Below are positions 1-8,066 of a stretch of 64,000 bases of DNA, one piece after another (the first letter of the stretch is position 1; each line of letters opens with the position of its first letter). Location of the stretch: positions 62,001 to 126,000 of the forward strand of contig NZ_JAMDLI010000022.1 in the NCBI RefSeq assembly GCF_023721815.1, read 5' to 3'. Origin of the DNA: Pleomorphomonas sp. JP5. GTDB taxonomy: Bacteria; Pseudomonadota; Alphaproteobacteria; Rhizobiales; Pleomorphomonadaceae. The notes under the pieces are model-generated. The model was given only the letters and a program-made list of their open reading frames with translations, made no database searches and was not told the origin of the DNA. A program made the translations under genes and the position numbers.

Positions 1-747
1 GTGTTGCTCTCCACCGACACCTTTGCGGCCGGCTGGGCGCGGTCGGCCGAGGACGGCGACTTCGGCAAGGTGCGGCTCACCATTCTCGGTGCCGAGCGCG
101 TCAAGGAACAGACCAGGGCCTTGTGGATGGATCGCTTCGGCGTGGTGCTCAACGAGGGCTATGGGGCGACCGAGTGCGCGCCGGTCCTGTCGGTCAACTA
201 CCCCGGCAGTTTCCGCGATGGCACTGTGGGGCGCTTGCTGCCGGGCATCGAGGCGAGGCTCGATCCGGTGCCCGGCCTTGAGATCGGCGGGCGCCTCCAT
301 GTGCGGGCTCCCAACATCATGGCCGGTTACTACCTTGCCGACCGGCCCGGCGAACTCGTGCATAACGATCCGGACGGCTGGTATGACACCGGCGACATCG
401 TCTCGATAGACGATGACGGCTTCGTCACGCTGCTCGGGCGGGCGAAGCGTTTCGCCAAGGTCGGCGGCGAGATGATTTCGTTGGCCGCCGTGGAGGCTTT
501 CGCCGCCGCCCTCTGGCCTCACGCCTCGCACGCCGTCGTTGCCATCTCCGATCCACGCAAAGGCGAGGCTCTTGTGCTGGTCACCGATGCGGGCGACGCC
601 AGCGTCGAAGCGCTCAGCGCCTATGCGCGCGAGCATGGGGTGCCGGAGCTGCAGGTGCCGCGGAAGATCGTCAAAACCTACGCCTTGCCTGTGCTTGGGA
701 CCGGCAAGATGGACATCGCCGCCATCGAGCAAATGGCGCGGTCCTGA
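1..747 (+). CDS. aas: Acyl-[ACP] synthetase domain of an Aas-type protein, C-terminal part
   Basis: The reading frame is open from the first base, so the 5' part lies outside the window and only about 248 C-terminal residues are seen. They are the C-terminal half of an AMP-forming acyl ligase: the adenylate motif GYGATECAP, the GWYDTGD motif, and the linker/lysine region GRAKRFAKVGGEM followed by a C-terminal subdomain with YAREHGVPELQVPRKI and a GTGK lysine motif near the end. These stretches closely match what I know of the ligase half of E. coli Aas (2-acylglycerophosphoethanolamine acyltransferase/acyl-ACP synthetase), which re-acylates lysophospholipids at the inner membrane. Whether an acyltransferase domain precedes it cannot be seen. 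A stand-alone fatty-acyl ligase is the alternative. Confidence 0.85.
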   Translation: MLLSTDTFAAGWARSAEDGDFGKVRLTILGAERVKEQTRALWMDRFGVVLNEGYGATECAPVLSVNYPGSFRDGTVGRLLPGIEARLDPVPGLEIGGRLHVRAPNIMAGYYLADRPGELVHNDPDGWYDTGDIVSIDDDGFVTLLGRAKRFAKVGGEMISLAAVEAFAAALWPHASHAVVAISDPRKGEALVLVTDAGDASVEALSAYAREHGVPELQVPRKIVKTYALPVLGTGKMDIAAIEQMARS

Positions 748-1681
748 GGCGATTTCCCCGCTCGATCGTCGAAGTGTCTGAAGGGATTCACCTCCCGGCG
801 CTGTCGGGTTGTGCCAAAGGTGATCGATTCACCGATCGGTAACCCTTCCATGAGACTCTTCATGCGCGCCATAGAGTGTCCGGCACAACCAAGAGTCGTT
901 GTTCGAGTTTGGTTGAAGTTGCTCGGATTTTAGATGAAGAAGGCGTGAATCTTTATGATTAACAAAGCGTTGATCGCCTTTGTTAATCTATTCTCTCAAA
1001 AAACACGGGCTTTCCATCCGCGCAGTTGCCTTGGCACTTGCGGTGGCTTGGATAAACCAAGCTAAATCATTGGGATACGTGGATATCCTCTGATCTGGCT
1101 GATGATTTGACGTGTCTTGTTTCGGTCAGGAAAAAGGGGCGGAAAATCAGCCCCGAACATCAGAAAATACCTTCTTTTCAAACTCCCCCACGCATGATCG
1201 GGCCTCCTTCTGCGAGGAGATATCCGGCGATGCCAAGTTCCGATTTTGGGCGTCGGCTGCAACTTCCGGGAGTCCGGTGCGCCGCCGCTTGAGACAATGA
1301 ATCAAAACCGGTGGGTTCGATCAAGCCCAAATGGGAGTCATTTCAGGTGGTTGGCCGAGGAGGTTTGCCCAACTTCGAGTCATGTCCGCTTGATGCTGTG
1401 AATCCGCTTGCAGGGGCAGACGACTGAAGTCTCCGTTCAGCCGAAAGGATCGAAGTTCCGCTTCGCGCCGAAACGGTTCGCGCTCGTCGTCCGATGGGGC
1501 GGATCAGGACGGGCGCCTCGCCTTGCGACATCAACAGAGAATGCGTTTGCCCTTCGCCTGCCTGGCACGCAACAAAAGCATCGCCTGCGGACTTTTCCCC
1601 GGACGGCCGTCCGACTATCATGAAGCCTAAATCATGGACGCGTGGCCGACCTTGACGGGCTGGCCGATCTCTTGCCCAAGG
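748..1681. other. Long intergenic region upstream of cysE, no convincing gene
   Basis: About 930 bases lie between the acyl ligase and cysE. Open frames here are short, lack good ribosome sites or are antisense to cysE, so I call none. The middle (about 900-1130) is clearly richer in A and T than the flanking genes, as expected for a promoter region. It holds one strong inverted repeat at 957-988, listed separately. No known riboswitch or RNA gene was recognised. Confidence 0.5.
957..988. promoter_or_regulatory. AT-rich near-perfect inverted repeat, possible operator
   Basis: The arms are GATTAACAAAGCG and CGCCTTTGTTAATC around a 5-base centre TTGAT; they pair over 13 positions with one bulged base. 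No T-run follows on either strand (TTAATCTATTCTCTC on the plus strand), so a simple intrinsic terminator is not the best reading. A dimeric repressor site or a leader hairpin is possible. It lies about 700 bases before cysE. Confidence 0.45.
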
Positions 1682-2518
1682 ATGCCGTCGTTGCCCCTCA
1701 GCCCTCAATCTGTGAGCCGTCCGTTTGACGCCGTCGATCCGGTGTGGGCCCGTGTTCGACGAGAGGCCGCCGCCGTGGTCGAGAACGAACCGGCGCTTGG
1801 TGGCTTCATGCATCTGACGGTGCTCGATCACGTCCGGCTGGAAGATGCCGTCATCCAGCGCGTCGCCGACCGGCTCGGCAACACCACCGTCCTCTCGGCG
1901 ATGATTGCTCAGGCCTTCCGCGAGGCGGTGGCTGACGACGGCGGCATCGCCGACGCCTTCCGGTCGGACATCGTTGCCTTCGAGGATCGCGATCCAGCCT
2001 GCGACCGATTCATCGAGCCGCTGCTCTACTTCAAGGGCTACCACGCCATAGAAGCGCACCGGCTCGCCCACTGGCTCTGGAACAGGGGACGGCGCGACCT
2101 TGCCCTCTATCTGCAGAGCCGTTCGTCCGAGGTGTTTCAGGTCGACATCAATCCTGGCGCCCGGCTCGGGCGCGGCCTGTTCTTCGACCACGCAACCGGC
2201 ATCGTCATCGGCGAGACGGCTGTGGTGGAGGACGATGTGTCGCTCCTGCAGAACGTCACGCTCGGCGGTACGGGCAAGGAGACCGGCGACCGGCATCCCA
2301 AGATCCGTCACGGCGTGATGATCGGCGCTGGTTCGAAGATCCTCGGCAACATCGAGGTTGGCTGTTGTTCGCGGGTCGCTGCCGGTTCGGTCGTGCTGAA
2401 GCCGGTGCCGCGCGGCACGACGGTGGCCGGCGTGCCCGCGCGGGTGATCGGCGAGGCCGGATGCAGCGATCCGTCCCACTCCATGGAGCAGCGCCTTCCG
2501 GAGGGTGGTGAAGGCTGA
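1682..2518 (+). CDS. cysE: Serine O-acetyltransferase
   Basis: CysE transfers acetyl from acetyl-CoA to L-serine, giving O-acetylserine for cysteine synthesis in the cytoplasm. The 278-residue protein has the N-terminal helical SATase domain (about 10-125), with FDAVDPVWARVRREA at its start, then a left-handed beta-helix of hexapeptide repeats containing the conserved DINPGA, HATGIVIGETA and TLGGTGK motifs. The catalytic His is expected in the HATGIVIGE segment. An upstream in-frame ATG at 1634 would add 16 residues; I prefer 1682 because family members usually begin just before the FD-VDPVW segment, although neither start has a strong ribosome site. The C-terminus carries a tail beyond VPARVIGE that normally includes the inhibitory segment bound by cysteine or cysteine synthase. 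Confidence 0.93.
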   Translation: MPSLPLSPQSVSRPFDAVDPVWARVRREAAAVVENEPALGGFMHLTVLDHVRLEDAVIQRVADRLGNTTVLSAMIAQAFREAVADDGGIADAFRSDIVAFEDRDPACDRFIEPLLYFKGYHAIEAHRLAHWLWNRGRRDLALYLQSRSSEVFQVDINPGARLGRGLFFDHATGIVIGETAVVEDDVSLLQNVTLGGTGKETGDRHPKIRHGVMIGAGSKILGNIEVGCCSRVAAGSVVLKPVPRGTTVAGVPARVIGEAGCSDPSHSMEQRLPEGGEG

Positions 2519-2665
2519 GAAGAGCGGGGTGGTGAAACCGGGACGTCCTTCGTGGGTTTCCTTGCCAGCCTGTCCGTGCCAGAACACGCCCACGCTGGCG
2601 ACTCGTCGCCGTCCGGTTCGCCGCCTCTCGCGAGCCTTCGCCGGCAATCAGATTGGAGAACTAAG

Positions 2666-2878
2666 TTGACCAAAGACGAAATCGCCCGCATCGAAAAGTT
2701 TCTGCGCAAGACGCTGCAGTCGCCGCTGATCAGCGTGCGGGTGCGGCCGCGCAAGACCGACTCGGCCGAGGTCTATGTCGGCGAGGAGTTCATCGGCGTC
2801 GTCTACGAGGATGACGAGGACGACGACAAGTCGTTCAACTTCCAGATGGCCATTCTTGCCGAGGATATCGCCGACTGA
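2666..2878 (+). CDS. DUF3126 family small protein
   Basis: This 70-residue protein starts LTKDEIARIEKFLRKTL and ends with an acidic stretch (YEDDEDDDKSFNF) and AEDIAD, which fits the alphaproteobacterial DUF3126 family as I remember it. Its function is unknown. I chose the TTG at 2666 because GGAG sits 8 bases upstream and the product has the family's usual length; the open frame extends further upstream to 2552, but that part does not resemble a protein. It has no signal peptide or membrane segment, so it is probably cytoplasmic. It follows cysE by about 150 bases and is closed by a strong terminator. Confidence 0.8.
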   Translation: MTKDEIARIEKFLRKTLQSPLISVRVRPRKTDSAEVYVGEEFIGVVYEDDEDDDKSFNFQMAILAEDIAD

Positions 2879-2905
2879 GGTCGGTGTTTTGAGGCAGGTC
2901 CACCC

Positions 2906-2947
2906 AAAGGGCGCTCTGTGTCAGGCAAGGACACAGGGCGCCCTTTT
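2906..2947 (+). terminator. Intrinsic terminator after the DUF3126 gene
   Basis: A long GC-rich hairpin (arms AAAGGGCGCTCTGTGTC and GACACAGGGCGCCCTTT, one mismatch, loop AGGCAAG) runs into TTTTTC on the plus strand. It ends the cysE-DUF3126 transcription unit. Confidence 0.9.
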
Positions 2948-3037
2948 TCAGATCTTGTCTTTCCGGGGCAAATGGTCGGCGCCAGTTGGGTCGTGTGGTG
3001 CCTTAATCGCGGGATTGAGGCGCGCCGCCGACCGCCC

Positions 3038-3790
3038 TTAGGCGGTGACGCCGAAGGACAGAAGCAGGACGCGAACGCCGCTCCTGATGCCGGCCCAGTC
3101 GGCCAGCAGCCCCTTGCGGAAGCGGATCTGAACCGAAAGATCGGCTCCGGCGTGAACTTCGGTAATGCACGAGGCGGGGTAGTCGCTGTCGTCGGGCGCC
3201 GTGCAGTGGGTGGTGAACGGGTTTGTCGAGCCTGCCTCGAAGAACACTTCCTCGCCGCTCAGGCCGGACTCCTCGGACATGCGATGGCCGACGAGGCCGG
3301 CGGGCGCCGGAATGGTCCCTTCCTCGAAGAAGTGTTGGTAGACGTTGATCAGCCGTCCGACGCTGTCGGTCGGCGTGTCACGCGTGCGGATCGTCAGATA
3401 GACGATCGGCGCATTGGCGCCGAGATCGAGGAAGTCCTTGCGAAAGGCGCGCGCATAGCCGGCCATCTCCGGAAAGTGGACGGCAAGATCGACACGGTCG
3501 TGCGGCCCGACGTTCCGCTGGTCGGGAAAGCGAAACATGTTGGCTGGGATCATCAGCCGCTGCTGGCCGATGAACAATGCTACCGGCGCCGGATCGGTCG
3601 AGCGGCCGTCGGGGCTGTCGAAGCTGTCCGACAGGCCAACCAGCAGGTTCACCAGCATCACGCCGCCGGTCAGCAGGAAGGATGTCAGGATGGCGCGCAG
3701 GAACCAGGCCGTTGCGCTGGTGCGTCGACGAGCCGGGCGCCGGACTGGGCGGAGCAGACTTTCGTCCTGATATGCCGCGTAGTGGGTCAC
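3038..3790 (-). CDS. Unknown single-pass membrane-anchored protein
   Basis: I do not recognise a named family. The 250-residue product has a basic, arginine-rich N-terminal tail (about 15-25, RPVRRPARRRT), one membrane helix (about 30-52, FLRAILTSFLLTGGVMLVNLLV) and a long, mostly hydrophilic region predicted to be periplasmic. That region contains QQRLMIPANMFRFP and RVDLAVHFPEM, and has two cysteines (THCTAP, SCITEV) that could pair. I chose the GTG at 3790 because GGGAGG lies 5-6 bases before it; a TTG at 3832 with a weaker GGAG would add 14 residues. The sequence reads like a conserved alphaproteobacterial anchored protein, but no function can be assigned. It converges with the preceding DUF3126 gene. 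Confidence 0.72.
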   Translation of the reverse strand: MTHYAAYQDESLLRPVRRPARRRTSATAWFLRAILTSFLLTGGVMLVNLLVGLSDSFDSPDGRSTDPAPVALFIGQQRLMIPANMFRFPDQRNVGPHDRVDLAVHFPEMAGYARAFRKDFLDLGANAPIVYLTIRTRDTPTDSVGRLINVYQHFFEEGTIPAPAGLVGHRMSEESGLSGEEVFFEAGSTNPFTTHCTAPDDSDYPASCITEVHAGADLSVQIRFRKGLLADWAGIRSGVRVLLLSFGVTA

Positions 3791-3976
3791 GACCGCCTCC
3801 CGATTTGAAACAGGTATCCGGGTCGCCGCCAACGGCTACTCCGTCATACCGCCGAACTCCGCCTGTTCCGTTGCCAAACCCGGCCCGCGCCAGCGCGGCC
3901 CACGCCTTGCCACGTCGCTGGCAGGTTTGTCCTCATTGTTTCATTTCGGATCAGGGTTAAGGCGGGGTTAACAGCA

Positions 3977-4306
3977 ATGGATGTCGAGATTCTGGTGACC
4001 TGTTTTTCGGTTGCTTTGGGCTTTGTTCTGGCCGGGCTGCTGTCGTCGCTCTATCAGTTGGTGACCTCCAAGCCGGCTCGGTTCGAGATGCAGGCGGAGA
4101 CCATATTGCTCGGCATTGCCCAGACTTTTCTGATCATGTTCGCCGGCCCGGCCATTTTGATGCGTAACGCCATTCGCGGCCGGCGGATCGAGCATAGGAA
4201 CCTTGGTTGGCTTGTGGCGTCGACTGCGATCGCGGGCGCCTGGAGTCTTTGCTCCGGCGTGATGTTGCTGCCGTTTTTCATCGTGGTCGCTCAGTCGATC
4301 GGCTAA
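3977..4306 (+). CDS. Small inner-membrane protein of unknown function
   Basis: The 109-residue product has three likely membrane helices, at about 3-27 (starting ILVTCFSVALGFVLAG), 44-62 (LLGIAQTFLIMFAGPAIL) and 78-105 (LGWLVASTAIAGAWSLCSG onward). The loop between helices 2 and 3 is basic (RNAIRGRRIEHR), which puts it in the cytoplasm. The ATG at 3977 is preceded only by a weak GGGG. I cannot name the family with confidence. It stands alone between the divergent unknown membrane protein and the GGDEF-EAL gene. Confidence 0.65.
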   Translation: MDVEILVTCFSVALGFVLAGLLSSLYQLVTSKPARFEMQAETILLGIAQTFLIMFAGPAILMRNAIRGRRIEHRNLGWLVASTAIAGAWSLCSGVMLLPFFIVVAQSIG

Positions 4307-4488
4307 CCGCCGCGGTTCGACTACGATTACGATAACGCCCTCCGTTGAATGTCCTATCAAGGAAAGACTTCTGAAACGGTTCGCCTCTAGAGTTGCTCTT
4401 CATGCTTGTGGACGGGGCGTGAAGACATGTCACGGTTCAGCTGGGAAAGTGCAGAGCGTAAAGGCAGGTTCCGCCGAGAGGTGGGGGC

Positions 4489-6540
4489 ATGAACCTTCTT
4501 GCGTTCCTGCGTATCCGTAAGGCCGACATCCTGCGACGGGCGGCGAACCTGCTGCCGATCATCTTCACCGCCGTTCTTCTTGTTTTCGCCGAGAACTCCG
4601 CTCTCGAAGCCTATCGCACATTTGAGCGCATCGAGGCTTCGAACGCCAGTGAGGCCATCCAGGCCGGCCGCGATATCGGCGACCAGGCCAAGCTGGTGGA
4701 GATGACCCGTCGAAAGCTCGGCAACCGCCTGATCCTCGGGTTTACCACGGAAGACGCCGACGACATTCGCGAAGCGCTCGGCAGGCTGCTCGCCACCATA
4801 GAGGGCGCGCGCCCTTCCTTCATCATGCCCGGCGACGCGGCGCTGATCTCCCAGATCGACAGCATCGCCGAGCTGACTTCCGGGCTCGGGATCGCCTTCG
4901 CAAGCGTCGGCCCGGACGATTCCGCGATCCTGAATGCGCTGGACGGCGATCTCAGGCGCCTGTCCGAGAAGTTCCGCCTGCTCCAGGAGAACATGACGGA
5001 GCAGGGCACGCGCTACATCGCCTTGCAGGACGAGACGCTGGCGGCGAGCTACTCGGCGATGCTGAAGCTCTCCATCGCGCTGGTCGGCGCCATCGTCTCG
5101 ATGCTGGCGCTCCTTGTGCTCAATCGTCGCGCCACCTGGCAGGCCAACTATCGCGCCGACCACGACGTGACCACGGGTGTGCTCAACCGGCGGGCCTTCG
5201 AACGCTGGATCGAGGGCATCCACTTCGATCCGCAGTCCTCCAAGGCTGTCATGGTGTTCGATCTCGACAACTTCAAGGAGGTCAACGACGAGCTCGGCCA
5301 CATGGCGGGCGACCATGTGCTCAAGGCCTTCGTCCGCAATCTTGTATTGTCCTTCGGCCAGGATGCGCTGGTCGTGCGTTGGGGAGGCGACGAGTTCGTG
5401 GTCGTCGTCTCGACAGACGGTTTTGTCGAGGCAGGAGCCGTGACGCTGTTGCGGGCCTCGTTCCAGCGCTTGCAGTCGGTCGTGCGCTTCGGCGATACCG
5501 ACATCGATATCCGTTGCTCGGGTGGCGCCGCGGTGTGGCCCTCGGACAGCCGGGACTTTCACGAGGTGCTGCAACTCGCAGACCTCGCGCTCTACAAGGC
5601 GAAGTCGCGCGGCAAGTCTCGGCTTCAGTTCTACGACACCGACATTCTCAACGAACGCCACAAGGTGCTGGCGCTGCGCGAGCGGCTGCGGGCCGCGCTG
5701 CGCGACTGCGAACTCAGCCTCTACTGGCAGCCGCAAGTCGACGTGGAACGCGGCTACGTTCCGTCAGCCGAAGCGCTGATCCGGTGGACGGACAAGGAAA
5801 CCGGGCGACTGGTGCCCCCGGGCGAGTTCATTCCGGCGGCTGAGGCGTCCGACCTGATCATCGAGATCGACAACTTCGTCATCGAGGAGGCGATCAGCAC
5901 CGCCGCCAGGTGGGCGACGATCTGGCAGCATCCGCCGATCGCCGCCGTCAACGTCTCTGCCATGCATTTCCAGCGACGCGAGTTCGTCGGGCAGGTTCGG
6001 GACATTCTTCGTCGCCACAATGTCAGCCCCGATCGGCTCGAACTCGAAATCACAGAAGGCGTCGTTCTGGGCAACAACATCGAAGTGACGCGAAACCTGA
6101 AGGGGCTTGAGGCTCTCGGCGTGCACGTCGCCCTGGACGACTTTGGCACCGGCTACTCCAACATTGCCTATCTCTCGCAGCTGAAGCCGGACCGTTTGAA
6201 GATCGACCAGACCTTCATCGCCGCGCTGGCGGGCAACTGCCAGATGGAGTCCCTGGTGTCGGCGATCATCGGCATCGGCAAAGCCATCGATTGTGAGGTG
6301 GTGGCCGAGGGCGTCGAGACGGTCGAGCAACTGGATCTCGTGCAGCGGCTCGGTTGTTCCCTGGTGCAGGGCTATCATTTTGCCAGGCCGATGCCCGACG
6401 AGGAGTTCAGGGTCTGGCGCGACGCCAACTATCCCGATGCCGTTGCGTCCGTGAAGCATCTTCGCCGGCTTGGCGATCGCCTGGCGAGCGTCGGGGGCAC
6501 CGATGCCGCCGGATGGCGGCGCGGTCATGACACTCCCTAG
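4489..6540 (+). CDS. Membrane-bound GGDEF-EAL protein (c-di-GMP turnover)
   Basis: The 683-residue protein has an N-terminal membrane helix (about 20-38), an extracytoplasmic helical region of about 150 residues, a second helix (about 191-212), then a GGDEF domain (about 218-385) and an EAL domain (about 395-645). The diguanylate cyclase signature is intact (RWGGDEF, residues 297-303). The phosphodiesterase signature is also intact: EAL at 428-430, NVSAMHF, ELEITEG, DDFGTGYSN, KPDRLKID and AEGVET. Both domains therefore look catalytically competent; such proteins usually have one dominant activity in vivo. The extracytoplasmic part resembles no sensor family I know. The start has a good ribosome site (GAGGTGGGGG). 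Predicted role: control of the motile-to-sessile switch. Confidence 0.93.
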   Translation: MNLLAFLRIRKADILRRAANLLPIIFTAVLLVFAENSALEAYRTFERIEASNASEAIQAGRDIGDQAKLVEMTRRKLGNRLILGFTTEDADDIREALGRLLATIEGARPSFIMPGDAALISQIDSIAELTSGLGIAFASVGPDDSAILNALDGDLRRLSEKFRLLQENMTEQGTRYIALQDETLAASYSAMLKLSIALVGAIVSMLALLVLNRRATWQANYRADHDVTTGVLNRRAFERWIEGIHFDPQSSKAVMVFDLDNFKEVNDELGHMAGDHVLKAFVRNLVLSFGQDALVVRWGGDEFVVVVSTDGFVEAGAVTLLRASFQRLQSVVRFGDTDIDIRCSGGAAVWPSDSRDFHEVLQLADLALYKAKSRGKSRLQFYDTDILNERHKVLALRERLRAALRDCELSLYWQPQVDVERGYVPSAEALIRWTDKETGRLVPPGEFIPAAEASDLIIEIDNFVIEEAISTAARWATIWQHPPIAAVNVSAMHFQRREFVGQVRDILRRHNVSPDRLELEITEGVVLGNNIEVTRNLKGLEALGVHVALDDFGTGYSNIAYLSQLKPDRLKIDQTFIAALAGNCQMESLVSAIIGIGKAIDCEVVAEGVETVEQLDLVQRLGCSLVQGYHFARPMPDEEFRVWRDANYPDAVASVKHLRRLGDRLASVGGTDAAGWRRGHDTP

Positions 6541-6599
6541 CGCAATCCTCCGCTGCGCACTCGGCTCGACCGCGACCGGATACCCGTGACAGGTGGACT

Positions 6600-6682
6600 G
6601 GTTTCGGCGCCCTAGGCGCCACTCTGTACGGCGAGGAGCAGATCGGCATCCCCCCGGGGCGCCAGTCGGTCAGGCCGAAACC
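6600..6682 (+). other. Nested inverted repeats after the GGDEF-EAL gene
   Basis: GGTTTCGGC at 6600-6608 pairs perfectly with GCCGAAACC at 6674-6682. Inside the left flank lies a compact hairpin, GGCGCC-CTA-GGCGCC (6606-6620). No T-run follows. The element could end or process the upstream mRNA, or be a leader for the DUF971 gene that starts at 6804. Confidence 0.4.
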
Positions 6683-6803
6683 GGCCTGAGCTGAATGCAA
6701 TCAGATCAAGCGGAACGCGTATGAGGAGGGCGCTTGGTGCTGGCTCGCTGCGGCGCTATGTATGCAGGGAACTCAGTTCATTCATTCCCGACCGGAGTAC
6801 GCC

Positions 6804-7154
6804 ATGGCCGTCTGGCCCACCGAAATCCGCCTCTCCTCCGACAAACGCTCGCTGGCGGTATCATTTGAGGACGGCAAGTCCTTTTCCATTCCAGCCGAAC
6901 TGCTCAGGGTCAACTCGCCCTCGGCCGAGGTTCAGGGGCATGCCCCGAGCCAGCGCGTCACGGTCGCCGGCAAGAAGGACGTCGCGATTACCGCCGTCGA
7001 GCCGGTAGGCTCCTACGCCGTGCGACTGGTGTTCGACGACGGTCACGACAGCGGCCTCTACACCTGGACCATCCTCTACGAGACCGGTCGCGACCAGCAG
7101 GCCCTGTTCTCTGCCTATCTCTCCGAACTCGAAGCCAAGGGGCTTACGCGCTGA
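6804..7154 (+). CDS. DUF971 / gamma-butyrobetaine hydroxylase-like N-terminal domain protein
   Basis: The 116-residue protein begins MAVWPTEIRLSSDKRSL, has a beta-rich core, and ends with DGHDSGLYTWTILYE, the hallmark of the DUF971 family. Members of this family occur alone in bacteria and as the N-terminal domain of eukaryotic gamma-butyrobetaine hydroxylases; some are linked to iron-sulfur proteins such as Mrp/ApbC. The ATG at 6804 is preceded by GGAG, and the protein start matches the family. The domain lacks the oxygenase active site, so it is not itself a hydroxylase. It converges with the L,D-transpeptidase gene, with a shared hairpin between them. Confidence 0.85.
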   Translation: MAVWPTEIRLSSDKRSLAVSFEDGKSFSIPAELLRVNSPSAEVQGHAPSQRVTVAGKKDVAITAVEPVGSYAVRLVFDDGHDSGLYTWTILYETGRDQQALFSAYLSELEAKGLTR

Positions 7155-7171
7155 TCTCCGCGCCTCGATAT

Positions 7172-7204
7172 GAAAACGCCGCCGCGGAGGGCTGCGACGG
7201 CGTT
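7172..7204 (-). terminator. Terminator of the L,D-transpeptidase gene
   Basis: The arms AACGCCG and CGGCGTT enclose a GC-rich loop. On the minus strand the hairpin runs into TTTTC, 20-odd bases past the transpeptidase stop codon. On the plus strand the tail is poor in T, so termination of the DUF971 gene is less certain. Confidence 0.7.
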
Positions 7205-7227
7205 GAAATCTGGTGCTGTAAGCCCGT

Positions 7228-7830
7228 TTAGCGGACCACGACGACCTTGGTGCCGACACCGACCCGCTCGTAGAGATCGGCGACGTCGTCATTGGTCATT
7301 CGAATGCAGCCCGAGGAGACGGCCTGACCGATGGTCCACGGCTCAGCGGTGCCGTGAATGCGATAGATCGTCGAGCCGATGTACATGGCGCGCGCGCCGA
7401 GCGGATTGTCCGGACCGCCGGGCATGAAATAGGGCAATTTGGGCTGGCGCTTGCGCATGGCCGGCGGCGGCGTCCAGCCGGGCCACTCGGCCTTGCGGGT
7501 GATGTGGTGCGTCCCCTGCCAGGTGAAGCCGGGACGGCCGACGCCGATGCCGTATTTCATGGCCTTGCCGTCGCCGAACACGTAGTAGAGGCGACGCTCG
7601 GTCGTGTTGACGATGATCGTTCCGTTGCCATAGGGGCCGGCGTAGTCGATCAGTTCCTTCTTGATCGGGCTTTCCATCGAACGGGCCGAAGGTTTCCGGG
7701 AGATCGTCTGGAAGCCGCCGGTGGCGGGGTCCCAGAAGCGAACGGTTGCCTCTTCGGCACGGGCGACACCCGCATGGAGCGGCGCGGCCACCATCATGGC
7801 CGCCGCTAAGAGAAGCATCTTTCTCATCAT
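7228..7830 (-). CDS. L,D-transpeptidase (YkuD domain), periplasmic
   Basis: The 200-residue product has a signal peptide (about 1-25, LLLAAAMMVAAPLHAGVARA) and a YkuD catalytic domain with the signature HGT...AVSSGCIRM; the catalytic cysteine is residue 175. The family makes 3-3 peptidoglycan cross-links or attaches proteins to peptidoglycan, and alphaproteobacteria usually carry many copies. No peptidoglycan-binding domain is visible. The start is MMRKM, with no strong ribosome site before the first ATG, so the exact start codon could be one of three nearby. Which cross-link it makes cannot be told from sequence. Confidence 0.9.
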   Translation of the reverse strand: MMRKMLLLAAAMMVAAPLHAGVARAEEATVRFWDPATGGFQTISRKPSARSMESPIKKELIDYAGPYGNGTIIVNTTERRLYYVFGDGKAMKYGIGVGRPGFTWQGTHHITRKAEWPGWTPPPAMRKRQPKLPYFMPGGPDNPLGARAMYIGSTIYRIHGTAEPWTIGQAVSSGCIRMTNDDVADLYERVGVGTKVVVVR

Positions 7831-8066
7831 CGTGAAAGAACCGAATCCGATAGGTTTGAGAGGGGGTAACAGAACTTGGTCTCGACTCGGAATCCCCGAG
7901 CGGAACTCGAAACTGACAGAATGACGATGCAGAGAGCGTCGCCGACCTTCAAGCGCTTATACGCGGAATTCCGACCTGGGTTCCGCCTTCCTGTCGCTTT
8001 GTTGCCACAATGCAACGGTCGCGCTCAGGTTTTCAAAAGCGTCGCTGCGTCCTAAGGCGGTGATCG

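Noticed and set aside
4387-5736. Minus-strand frame opposite the GGDEF-EAL gene
   Set aside because: No domain, and it overlaps a gene with intact catalytic motifs.
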